NCBI RefSeq assembly: GCF_000400365.1
Contig: NZ_BAOG01000025.1
Location: forward strand, 1 to 64,000
Length of the DNA: 64,000 bases
Source: Vibrio jasicida CAIM 1864 = LMG 25398
Lineage (GTDB): Bacteria > Pseudomonadota > Gammaproteobacteria > Enterobacterales > Vibrionaceae
Direction: 5' to 3'
Position numbers and translations under genes: made by a program
Notes under the pieces: generated by a model
What the model was told of the DNA's origin: nothing
What the model saw: only the letters and a program-made list of their open reading frames with translations
Database searches by the model: none
Part shown: positions 50,683 to 59,462 of the stretch, in pieces
Position numbering within the stretch: position 1 is the first letter of the stretch
Layout: every line of letters begins with the position of its first letter

Positions 50683-51812
50683 TAATACTTTTTCCAAACG
50701 ACACGATTCACGTAATCAGTGTACGAGTGAACAATACGAACGACCTTATCTGACACATTCGGCATGCTGTAATCTTCCACTCTTCTTAATAAACGAGTCT
50801 CGCCACTTGGCTGGCTTTCCAGTATCTGCAAGCCCTGTATGATGCGCTCAACTTCTAGACCCACCATCATCACCGCGGCTTCTTCCATTCCCTCTGGACG
50901 CTCGTGCGCTTCTCGTAAGTTCAACGCCGGAAAATTCATAATCGATGACTCTTCATTGATTGTGCCACTGTCTGAAAGCACCGCTTTCGCGTTTTTCTGA
51001 AGATGGTTGTAGTCATGGAAACCTAACGGCTTCAGAAGCTGAATGTTGGCATGAAACTCAATACCTTGTGCTTCTATGCGGTTTCGTGTGCGAGGGTGAG
51101 TCGATACGATAACTGGGTATTCATACTTCGCCGCTACTGCATTTAAGCTCTCCGCCAATTTAGCAAGCTGCTTTGGTGAATCGACATTCTCTTCTCGGTG
51201 AGCACTCACCACAAAGAACTCACCTTTCACCAAACCAAGACGCTCAAGAACGTCTGAGTTATCGATTTGAGGCATGTAGTGGTTCAGCACCTCAAACATT
51301 GGACTGCCCGTTTTAATAACGCGGTCGGCTGGAAGCCCTTCCGCTAACAAGTAATCACGAGCAATCGTGCTGTAAGTAAGGTTAATGTCTGCGGTATGAT
51401 CGACAATACGGCGATTGGTCTCTTCAGGAACTCGTTGGTCGAAACAGCGATTGCCCGCCTCCATATGAAAGATAGGCACCTTACGACGTTTCGCTGGAAT
51501 AGCAGAAATGCAAGAGTTGGTATCACCTAGAACCAGCATAGCTTCCGGCTTTATCTCTTCCAGCACTTCATCCACTTTGATGATGACCTGACCAATAGTT
51601 TCAGCCGCGTTCTTGCCTGCTGCATTAAGAAAGTAATCCGGCTTACGGACCCCTAAGTCATTAAAGAAGACTTCGTTAAGCTCGAAGTCATAGTTCTGAC
51701 CGGTGTGCACTAGAATATGCTCACAATGCTCATCCAATTTTGCCAACACACGGGACAGACGAATAATCTCAGGACGCGTGCCAACCACCGACATGACTTT
51801 TAATTTCTTCAT
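50682..51812 (-). CDS. fnlC: UDP-2-acetamido-2,6-dideoxy-L-talose 2-epimerase FnlC
   Basis: 376 aa from ATG 51812; a TTG six codons earlier is rejected. WecB-type epimerase fold: GTRPEIIR 11-18, HTGQNYD, HMEAGNRCFD and SGTINEESSIMNFP. Carries out the last step to UDP-N-acetyl-L-fucosamine (C2 epimerisation of the talose intermediate). 20 bases after fnlB. Confidence 0.92.
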   Translation of the reverse strand: MKKLKVMSVVGTRPEIIRLSRVLAKLDEHCEHILVHTGQNYDFELNEVFFNDLGVRKPDYFLNAAGKNAAETIGQVIIKVDEVLEEIKPEAMLVLGDTNSCISAIPAKRRKVPIFHMEAGNRCFDQRVPEETNRRIVDHTADINLTYSTIARDYLLAEGLPADRVIKTGSPMFEVLNHYMPQIDNSDVLERLGLVKGEFFVVSAHREENVDSPKQLAKLAESLNAVAAKYEYPVIVSTHPRTRNRIEAQGIEFHANIQLLKPLGFHDYNHLQKNAKAVLSDSGTINEESSIMNFPALNLREAHERPEGMEEAAVMMVGLEVERIIQGLQILESQPSGETRLLRRVEDYSMPNVSDKVVRIVHSYTDYVNRVVWKKY

Positions 51813-51832
51813 TTTTGTTTTCTCTTCCAAGT

Positions 51833-52936
51833 TTACAGTGGGAACGCAAAGGTATCTGGCGCTTCTCGGTCAAAAATCTCATTTGCCCAAAGCATAACGA
51901 TCATCTCTTCATCGCCAATATTCGTGATGTCATGTGACCAACCTGGCACAGTCTCGACGATTTGAGGAGCGCAGCCTTCTGTCTCCAGCTCATAGCGCTC
52001 CCCCGTCCCAATGTGTTCAAACTTAAAGCGAGCTTTACCCTTTAAGACAAGGAACTTTTCATTCTTGCTATGATGATAGTGCCCACCTCGAGTTATACCA
52101 GGGTGCGCGGTAAAGAAAGAAAATTGGCCTGCTTGCTTTGTTTTTAGCATCTCGCTAAACACACCACGCTCATCACCATAACTAGGGATGCTATAGCTAA
52201 ATTGCTCAGGTGACATATAGCTTAAGTAAGTCGAGTACAATGCACGAACCAACCCTGTACCCACATCTTCCGTAACTAAGTTATCTCGACTCTCTTTAAA
52301 CGCTCGCAGTAAATCCGCCACCTCACCAACTGTGGTTGGATACTCCGGTGAAACAGCTTTGGCCCCACTCGGCTCAGTACCATCAAGTAAAGCAATTAAG
52401 CTACGACAAACGTCATCGATATAAACAAGCGTTACCGGAGCTTTAGGGTCGTTGATGGTAATATCTAGGTCATTGAGTGTGTTGTAACAGAAAGTGGCAA
52501 CAAATGAGTTGTAGTTTGGGCGACACCATTTTCCAAACACATTAGGAAAACGATAGATATAAAATGACGCACCGCTTTCTTGCCCATATTGCTCAACACT
52601 CTGCTCGGCAGAGCGTTTGCTCTGTCCATATGCGTTGTCTTGAAGAGCTTGAGTGGAAGAACTCACCACAAGGGGAATCTTTCGACCACTAGCTTTAAGC
52701 TGTTCGACAACGAAATCAGTAAAATCGGCGTTGCCCTCTTGGAATTCCGCTTCTGTTTTTGGGCGATTAATTCCAGCTAAGTGATAAACAAAGTCAGCCT
52801 CAGCTAACGCATGAATCGTTTGCTCACTTGTGGTATCACGGTCAATTTCAACAAGGTCTTCATAGCCATGCTCACGAAGCATGACACAGAGGTTTTTTCC
52901 AATGAAACCTTTTGCACCTGTTACAACAATCTTCAT
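51833..52936 (-). CDS. fnlB: UDP-2-acetamido-2,6-dideoxy-hexulose reductase FnlB (CapF/WbjC)
   Basis: 367 aa, two domains. SDR: GAKGFIG 7-13 and Y103-x3-K107. C-terminal cupin from about 255 with GGHYHHSKNEKFLV, which binds zinc in S. aureus CapF and drives an epimerisation, while the SDR part reduces with NADPH. Abuts fnlA directly. Confidence 0.93.
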   Translation of the reverse strand: MKIVVTGAKGFIGKNLCVMLREHGYEDLVEIDRDTTSEQTIHALAEADFVYHLAGINRPKTEAEFQEGNADFTDFVVEQLKASGRKIPLVVSSSTQALQDNAYGQSKRSAEQSVEQYGQESGASFYIYRFPNVFGKWCRPNYNSFVATFCYNTLNDLDITINDPKAPVTLVYIDDVCRSLIALLDGTEPSGAKAVSPEYPTTVGEVADLLRAFKESRDNLVTEDVGTGLVRALYSTYLSYMSPEQFSYSIPSYGDERGVFSEMLKTKQAGQFSFFTAHPGITRGGHYHHSKNEKFLVLKGKARFKFEHIGTGERYELETEGCAPQIVETVPGWSHDITNIGDEEMIVMLWANEIFDREAPDTFAFPL

Positions 52937-53974
52937 CTATACGCCCTCTGGTACAACCAAACTTCCAGCTTCAATATCGACAATGAAATCAAGCTTACGT
53001 AATAGCTCAACCATACCCTCGACATCCAAACGCTCAGTATTGTGAGAGTTGTAATCTTCGATAAGGGATAGGTCTTTCTCACCTTCTTCATTGTATTTTG
53101 AGTAGTTAAGATCTCGATTGTCTGATGGGATGCAGTAGTAGTTGCCTTGGTCCTCTGTTACAAACATTTCTTCACGGCTACACAGTGCTTCATACAACTT
53201 CTCGCCGTGACGAGTACCAATAACGTTAATCTGGTGCTCATCCTTATGAGTAAGGCGTAATAGTGCTTGAACTAATACATTAATAGTCGCTGCAGGCGCT
53301 TTCTGTACGAAGATATCGCCATTGGTTCCGTTAACGAAAGCATGCAACACAAGGTCAACCGCATCGTTGAGGGTCATCATGAAACGAGTCATGTTCGGGT
53401 CAGTGATGGTGATTGGCTGGCCGTTGATGATCTGACGCAAAAACAGTGGAATCACTGAACCGCGAGAAGCCATCACGTTACCGTAACGAGTCGCACAAAT
53501 AGTTGTGTTGGTGTGCTCTAGGTTACGGCTCTTAGCAACAATGACTTTTTCCATCATCGCTTTTGAAATGCCCATCGCGTTGATAGGATAAACCGCTTTG
53601 TCGGTACTCAGGCAAACCACGCGCTCAACATTATTTGCAATCGCCGCTTCGAGTACGTTCTCAGTACCCAATACGTTGGTTTTTACTGCTTCTAGAGGGT
53701 AAAACTCACAAGAAGGTACTTGTTTTAACGCTGCCGCATGGTAAATGTAATCCACTCCCCGAGTTGCATTGAGAATGCTTTGGTAGTCTCGAACGTCACC
53801 GATATAGAACTTAAGCTTATCGTTGTTGTACTTCTTTCTCATATCATCTTGTTTTTTCTCATCACGAGAAAAAATACGAATCTCTTTGATATCGGTTTCT
53901 AAGAAGCGATCAAGAACGGCATTACCGAATGAGCCTGTACCACCAGTAATGAGAAGAATTCTGTCTTTAAACAT
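52937..53974 (-). CDS. fnlA: UDP-GlcNAc 4,6-dehydratase/5-epimerase FnlA (CapE/WbjB)
   Basis: 345 aa. Extended SDR: GGTGSFG 11-17. In the catalytic motif Met replaces the usual Tyr (M134-x3-K138 in NAMGISK), as in CapE/WbjB-type enzymes, and STDKAV precedes it. Starts UDP-L-FucNAc synthesis from UDP-GlcNAc. Its ATG shares one base with the stop of the upstream transferase gene. Confidence 0.94.
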   Translation of the reverse strand: MFKDRILLITGGTGSFGNAVLDRFLETDIKEIRIFSRDEKKQDDMRKKYNNDKLKFYIGDVRDYQSILNATRGVDYIYHAAALKQVPSCEFYPLEAVKTNVLGTENVLEAAIANNVERVVCLSTDKAVYPINAMGISKAMMEKVIVAKSRNLEHTNTTICATRYGNVMASRGSVIPLFLRQIINGQPITITDPNMTRFMMTLNDAVDLVLHAFVNGTNGDIFVQKAPAATINVLVQALLRLTHKDEHQINVIGTRHGEKLYEALCSREEMFVTEDQGNYYCIPSDNRDLNYSKYNEEGEKDLSLIEDYNSHNTERLDVEGMVELLRKLDFIVDIEAGSLVVPEGV

Positions 53975-55167
53975 TATTTGCTGTCTCTATAGTCTTTCAT
54001 TAATTCATAAATACGTTTGCAGTTGTCCCCATCAAACTTGTGGAACTTTCGTTTGGTACTGAGCAATAGCTCACGATCAAAGTCACCAGACAACGAGTTA
54101 GAGAGCACTGTTTTAAACTCTGCAAATGAACTTGGTTTTGGCCCAGGAGTGACTACGTGATAATCAAAGTTAAACCCTGGGTTCTTCGTGTATTCTTCAA
54201 TGTCGTATGGAAGAAACAGCATCGGTCTATCTAGATGTAAAAAGTCGAAGTAAATACTTGAGTAATCAGTGATCAGCATGTCGAATGCATTGATGTACTC
54301 CATAACATCTGGAAAGGCGTCTTGCTCAAAAGAAACAACATTGGGCAATTTGAGGATTTCTTGGTTGTTCTGAGCATCAAGCAAGTGCGCTCGCACAAAA
54401 ACAAAGATATCCTCGCTTTCGAGATAAGATTGTAGCTCCTCGAGCTTGAGATCTTCAAATGGAAAAAAGACCGTGGAAGGACGCTCATCCGGGTAGGTTT
54501 TAAATGGGTTAAGACTGAACGCTTTTGCTGGAGCATTTCTCCAGGTAGGGGCATACAACACCAATTTCGATTGTTCAGTGATACGAGCATCGAGTGCTCG
54601 TACTTGCGCAGCATTGTCTTTGGTAAAAACGGCATCGTTCCATGCTTGTCCAGTAACAACGACACTACTCGGCTTGCATCGAAAACTGTCGACAAGCACA
54701 TCGGAGACAGTATCTGAGGTGCTAGTCACAATGTCATATTTAGGATACACAAACGAGAACAACAAGCGCTTCAGAGCATTGATGCTGACGTCTTTATAGA
54801 GAACTTTCTTGAGCGGAATACCATGCCAAAGATTGACACACAACCTACCGACGTCAAAGAAAGGGACCTTGATCGGAAGCCCAGTCGAGGTCACCCAGAT
54901 TCCAGCAGACATAATCCAACGGATGTTTTCTACTCCTTGATTGGAGATAAATCCGCCCCCAAACTCCTGATTTAACTGCTCTCGAAGTCTGTTATTATTC
55001 ACAACAAATTTGCACTCGAGGTCAGTGTTTGCGATACAGAACTCAAAAAGGTGTTTTGAGTTTTGATTAAAACTCGCTCCCGATGCTGAATAGAAAACAA
55101 CTCGATTAACCTTTTTAGGAAAGATTAAGTAGTATATTAAATAACTTAATTTTAAAATTACACTCAT
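53974..55167 (-). CDS. CDP-glycerol glycerophosphotransferase (TagF-like) family protein
   Basis: 397 aa from ATG 55167, 7 bases after the acyltransferase stop; a longer reading from 55230 would overlap that gene by 56 bases. Motifs: LCVNLWHGIPLKKV and DMLITDYSSIYFDF, which in TagF supply the catalytic histidine and the CDP-binding site. It probably adds glycerol phosphate or another polyol phosphate to the glycan. No CDP-glycerol synthase (TagD type) is in the window, so the donor is unresolved. Confidence 0.85.
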   Translation of the reverse strand: MSVILKLSYLIYYLIFPKKVNRVVFYSASGASFNQNSKHLFEFCIANTDLECKFVVNNNRLREQLNQEFGGGFISNQGVENIRWIMSAGIWVTSTGLPIKVPFFDVGRLCVNLWHGIPLKKVLYKDVSINALKRLLFSFVYPKYDIVTSTSDTVSDVLVDSFRCKPSSVVVTGQAWNDAVFTKDNAAQVRALDARITEQSKLVLYAPTWRNAPAKAFSLNPFKTYPDERPSTVFFPFEDLKLEELQSYLESEDIFVFVRAHLLDAQNNQEILKLPNVVSFEQDAFPDVMEYINAFDMLITDYSSIYFDFLHLDRPMLFLPYDIEEYTKNPGFNFDYHVVTPGPKPSSFAEFKTVLSNSLSGDFDRELLLSTKRKFHKFDGDNCKRIYELMKDYRDSK

Positions 55168-55174
55168 TACAAAA

Positions 55175-56227
55175 TCACACTTTATTCTCTGCGAAAGCCT
55201 TTCTCTTAAAAGATAGAGATGGACGTTCAATCAAACGCCAAGACAATATTCCTGAAAGCAAAGTTAACACTATCACCAATGAAAACTTATAGATTGACGA
55301 TAAGTCTAAATCGATAACAAAGTTAACCCAAAGCATGTGGTATATGTATACCCCATACGATATATCGTTTCTGTTTAGCATCTTTTCAGACAAACTCGGC
55401 ATCGAATAAGCCGCACTAATAACTAACAATGATAAAGTCACCACCAGAATCGGGGTTAGATAAGACCCATAGGTAATGAATCCGCTTACCTCCATTACAT
55501 TCGCTAACACTAAGTGCAACAGTAAAAATGTAACGAATCGCCCCTTAACCCAGCTTATCACTTGCTCACTATAAGTTTGAACTATCACCCCCAAAATGAA
55601 GTAATAGACAAAAGGTAAAAAGGTCACCCCGAAAAGCTTATTGATTACCCCTCTATGCTCCACGGTAGTGAAATAAAGCCCATAGACTTGGTTAACTACT
55701 ACAAAGCTAATCAAAACTAACAGAATAAACCACTTCCTGTTGGCCTTAAAACGCTCAACAAAGAGATAGATTAGCGGGGCAAGTATATAGAACTGTAATT
55801 CCACGGGTATAGTCCAGAGACTACCATTGATCACACCCACACCATAACCACGAAGAAAGTCAGGATTGTAAAACTGTCCTACAGTAGCTTGTGCCACTAG
55901 CCACTTTGACAACGCCAATAAGCTAAAATCAATTTGCTGGTTGAACAAAACAAACGCTAGCGTTACTAACAAGCATACTAAAAGTGCTGGGTATATCCGT
56001 ACAATTCGATTAAAAGCATAACTTCTAATATCAGGGCTTCTTTTATAAGCAGATGAAATTAAGTACCCACTAACAAAAAAGAAAATTGGCACACCTGGAA
56101 AATAGCGAAGAAAGTAGTCATACAAAACTAGTTCCACACCCAAATGATGGACACTGTGCCCTATAACCACTTGTATAGCAGCAAACAAACGTATTAAATC
56201 AAAGTTATTTATTTTTGAAAACTTCAT
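55175..56227 (-). CDS. acyltransferase_3 (OafA-like) membrane O-acyltransferase
   Basis: 350 aa, about ten membrane segments. LIRLFAAIQVVIGHS near 11-25 with the catalytic-type H24, and FFFVSGYLI. Typically O-acetylates sugars of the polysaccharide. AT-rich, like the polymerase gene next to it. 5 bases after the polymerase gene. Confidence 0.87.
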   Translation of the reverse strand: MKFSKINNFDLIRLFAAIQVVIGHSVHHLGVELVLYDYFLRYFPGVPIFFFVSGYLISSAYKRSPDIRSYAFNRIVRIYPALLVCLLVTLAFVLFNQQIDFSLLALSKWLVAQATVGQFYNPDFLRGYGVGVINGSLWTIPVELQFYILAPLIYLFVERFKANRKWFILLVLISFVVVNQVYGLYFTTVEHRGVINKLFGVTFLPFVYYFILGVIVQTYSEQVISWVKGRFVTFLLLHLVLANVMEVSGFITYGSYLTPILVVTLSLLVISAAYSMPSLSEKMLNRNDISYGVYIYHMLWVNFVIDLDLSSIYKFSLVIVLTLLSGILSWRLIERPSLSFKRKAFAENKV

Positions 56228-56232
56228 AAACT

Positions 56233-57303
56233 TTAAATATTTCCATTAAAGACTTGAACAGAGTAATACCCAAAATAAAAATAAAGCAACGAATTCACTA
56301 AAACTAAAAAACCAGAATATAAATATCTATCTCGAGATAATTTAACAATTAGAGATGATAAAAACATAGCTTGAAAAAACACCAAGTAATATAGTACCCT
56401 ATTAAAGATTGGGTTATAGTAAAAAACCATGCCTAGCGAATATGTTATTATTGATAAATTGTAAAAAAGAATCATATCATCACGTCTTTCATGCCTCACC
56501 AAATACGCACCAACCAAGCAGAAGATCAAATTAACAAACATTCCCAGCCCTAACCCTCCAATATATGAATTCATATGCTCGGAGACCAAATAAAAGCGAT
56601 ATGGGGTACTAGGAGGTAATGAGTGATATAACCAATCTGCTAATACAGCCACAAATTTAATTTGACCTAAAATAAAACCGATTACAGCTATAGAAATCAA
56701 TATGATTGTGGGGATATTCCTCTTAATGATGGGCAAGAAAATAGGAATAAAAACAAATAAAATCGCAGTAGGGTGAAATAACGCGGCTAATAATGTACTG
56801 AAAGTATATTTTTTGATCTTTCCGTATGGCAAATGACTAAGGAAGGAATACGCTAAGACTAAAGAGGCTAAAGATGATCTTAAAATATTGAAGCTACTTG
56901 TAAATGTCAAACAAAAATAGACAATCAAAAAAATTAAAAATGTAGTCTTACCATAAAGCTCAATTACTTTTTTATAAATAAGAAACTGAAATAAAACCTG
57001 AAGAGCCGATACCGTAACAAATAATAGCCTAGGATCATTACTTATCAAGTTAAGGTTATCAAAAAGAAAGTTAAATATTACTCCTTTTGATGCATCGAAC
57101 GGAAACTCTCCTTTGTATAATCCAATATATGAAGGGTAATCCGTCCCTATATTAACCTGTGTTGCTGTTGTTATGAACAACGGAATCAGTAAGAAAGCTA
57201 GCGATAATATTTTATTTTTATTCAATATTTTAGAATAGATAATGGGATATATAAATAATACATACACTGAACAAATTAATGGATACAGTACATTAACTGC
57301 CAT
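56233..57303 (-). CDS. wzy: EpsG-family polysaccharide polymerase (Wzy candidate)
   Basis: 356 aa, about ten to twelve membrane segments. EpsG signatures GTDYPSYIGLY near 53-63, NILRSSLASLVLAY and ALFHPTAILF. Likely polymerises repeat units on the outer face of the inner membrane. Very AT-rich and codon use is unlike the flanking housekeeping genes. Overlaps the GT2 gene by 11 bases. The symbol is by role; sequence of Wzy proteins varies widely. Confidence 0.82.
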   Translation of the reverse strand: MAVNVLYPLICSVYVLFIYPIIYSKILNKNKILSLAFLLIPLFITTATQVNIGTDYPSYIGLYKGEFPFDASKGVIFNFLFDNLNLISNDPRLLFVTVSALQVLFQFLIYKKVIELYGKTTFLIFLIVYFCLTFTSSFNILRSSLASLVLAYSFLSHLPYGKIKKYTFSTLLAALFHPTAILFVFIPIFLPIIKRNIPTIILISIAVIGFILGQIKFVAVLADWLYHSLPPSTPYRFYLVSEHMNSYIGGLGLGMFVNLIFCLVGAYLVRHERRDDMILFYNLSIITYSLGMVFYYNPIFNRVLYYLVFFQAMFLSSLIVKLSRDRYLYSGFLVLVNSLLYFYFGYYSVQVFNGNI

Positions 57304-58333
57304 TATCTAGCCCCTGATTTTTACTTACTACCAACTTTTTTTCTTTTAATATTCGTTTGATGCGACTCAACTTACCTATAAATCCAAATACACGCGCAAG
57401 GCACATCGTTTCTAGCTTGTAGTAAAAACCATAAACTACACCGACTTTTTGACAAAGGTTAACAAAGCCACCATTTTGGGAAACAATGAACGCTCTAACC
57501 TCGCTGTACACCGATAAGATTTCTTTATCAAATTCAAGTCTCAGCTGATGTCGGTGTTCATCTAACAAAGCCAGCATATGCGCTAGCTTCATGAGCGCAC
57601 AACGACTACGACATAAATCGTTATCTTTTAGCACCTTAGAATAACTTAGAATCACCGAACGAAGATCTTGAAAATGTTCTTTCGTAATCGCTCTACGAGT
57701 GGTTGAGCTCGCATTATCTCTGTATCCAACACAAACAATGTTGAGTCTAGCTATACGATTGGATGAGTAGATGCCTTTTAAAGTTGGAAGTTGGTCTTCA
57801 TAATAAAACCCACCAACGCCAGATATCACCTTGCTAATGTAAAAATCACGGCGCCACAATTTGTCCCAATTGTATGCGGTATACATAAACTGGTTAATGT
57901 ACTCCTTACCGGTGTACACGCTCACAGGCTTGAGTGTGTGAGCAGAGTCTTTCGAAAACCTTGGCTGGTCAGAAAAAATGACATAGTCATAAACAGCCAT
58001 ATCCAAGTCATTTTTAGAAGCGACAGTGTAGATTTCACCTAAAGCGTTAGGTGCCAAGAGATCATCACCATCTAAAAAGACAAGATATTCCCCTGTCGCT
58101 TTTTCAGCGCCTATTTCTCTAGCCTTTGCAGGCCCCTCATTAACCTTATTGATCACTCGAAGAGATGCGTACTCGTTCTCGAGTTGGGCTAAGATGTTTT
58201 GAGTATTATCATTTGAACCGTCATTAATGCAAATGACCTCAAATAGGTCTAGGTCTTGATTCATGGCCGAACGGATACACTCTTCTATGAATCGCTCGCC
58301 ATTATATACAGGGATAATGATGGAAATTTTCAT
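57293..58333 (-). CDS. GT2-family glycosyltransferase
   Basis: 346 aa from ATG 58333; a TTG two codons earlier is rejected. N-terminal GT-A fold: MKISIIIPVYNGERF, NDGS 37-40, DGDD 88-91 as the metal-binding DxD. Builds the repeat unit on the inner face of the membrane; the sugar is not predictable. Ends in a basic tail. Confidence 0.9.
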   Translation of the reverse strand: MKISIIIPVYNGERFIEECIRSAMNQDLDLFEVICINDGSNDNTQNILAQLENEYASLRVINKVNEGPAKAREIGAEKATGEYLVFLDGDDLLAPNALGEIYTVASKNDLDMAVYDYVIFSDQPRFSKDSAHTLKPVSVYTGKEYINQFMYTAYNWDKLWRRDFYISKVISGVGGFYYEDQLPTLKGIYSSNRIARLNIVCVGYRDNASSTTRRAITKEHFQDLRSVILSYSKVLKDNDLCRSRCALMKLAHMLALLDEHRHQLRLEFDKEILSVYSEVRAFIVSQNGGFVNLCQKVGVVYGFYYKLETMCLARVFGFIGKLSRIKRILKEKKLVVSKNQGLDNGS

Positions 58334-58349
58334 TAACAATCGAGTAGCC

Positions 58350-59462
58350 CTAATTAGTTAAAACAGACGCTAGGATATCTTTAGCGCTTTTTTTCTCTTG
58401 CTCTCTGATTATATTAACCGCGGCAAAATCTATCTCTTTTGCAACAAGTTCGGCTGAAATATCATCGACAGATGTCACTAATCGGTCAAGTAAACCAAAC
58501 TTAGATAATACTGAGGTAAACCGAGCAAGGCCACGCGACTCGTTGCCTATTGCAATAAATGGAATATTGAAAATAATGCAAAACGCGACGCCATGGAATG
58601 AGTCGGTCACCACATAATTGGCGTCCATAAAGCCACGAATCCACTGCGTTACTGCAGGGTAAGTCTCGTAAGGTGTTTCGGGTAGCACGGTAAACTCGGT
58701 TAATTGAGTCAGCTCTAACACAAAGTCGATGACTTTTCTTTTATCTTCTCGTTGGTCAAGCACGTATACGAACAGGTCGCCTGTGGAGTGAGGGGGGTTA
58801 TCTTGCTCAACTAAATTGATATAAGTCTCTTTGTCGAGTAGTAGCGTAGGATCAACAACGTGCGTCGCTGAAGCACCAAAAACATTACTACACAAATCGA
58901 CTGCCGAGCTTTCACGCACGGTGATCTCATCGAATTTACTCAACAGGTGTGACACTTGTTTGATTTGCTCTGGTGAATACTCAGCCGCATTATCTATACC
59001 AAATGAAGCAGCATAGGACATACGTTTGACGTTTTGCTTCCCTTCCAAAAAATCGAAGAAATAAGTCATGATCCCAGGAGAGTATAACGGCCTCCAAACC
59101 TGGTCGCTCCCTACAACGAAGGCATCAAACTGGTATTCATCCAACTGCTGGATTTTACTTACCGAATCAACGGGCTTTGTAAGCGTTAGCTTTTCTGCGA
59201 TGAATCTATCGGTCTCTTTTTGAATTCGCGCCTTTTCCTGGTTAGATAAAGGCCAAAGTCTAGCCACAGGCTTATTTCGCAGATAACGATTTACACAGGC
59301 TTTAGCAAATGAAGGTATGCCAAAAAGCCTTGGCTTTCGAAACGGAATATCAGCAGTGTATACATCATGACCATTGTCACGAATAACTTTCTGCAGCGCG
59401 TATGCCTGAAGTAAACCACCATAGTTCTTATGCAATGGCTGAGTAAGAATGCAAACCTTCAT
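58350..59462 (-). CDS. polysaccharide pyruvyl transferase family protein
   Basis: 370 aa, PF04230-type. Starts VCILTQPLHKNYGGLLQAYAL, then VVGSDQVWRP and the C-terminal VTDSFHGVAFCIIFNIPF. The family moves pyruvate from PEP to sugars as a ketal, though some members do other transfers. Abuts the MenD-like gene directly and is probably translated with it. Confidence 0.87.
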   Translation of the reverse strand: MKVCILTQPLHKNYGGLLQAYALQKVIRDNGHDVYTADIPFRKPRLFGIPSFAKACVNRYLRNKPVARLWPLSNQEKARIQKETDRFIAEKLTLTKPVDSVSKIQQLDEYQFDAFVVGSDQVWRPLYSPGIMTYFFDFLEGKQNVKRMSYAASFGIDNAAEYSPEQIKQVSHLLSKFDEITVRESSAVDLCSNVFGASATHVVDPTLLLDKETYINLVEQDNPPHSTGDLFVYVLDQREDKRKVIDFVLELTQLTEFTVLPETPYETYPAVTQWIRGFMDANYVVTDSFHGVAFCIIFNIPFIAIGNESRGLARFTSVLSKFGLLDRLVTSVDDISAELVAKEIDFAAVNIIREQEKKSAKDILASVLTN

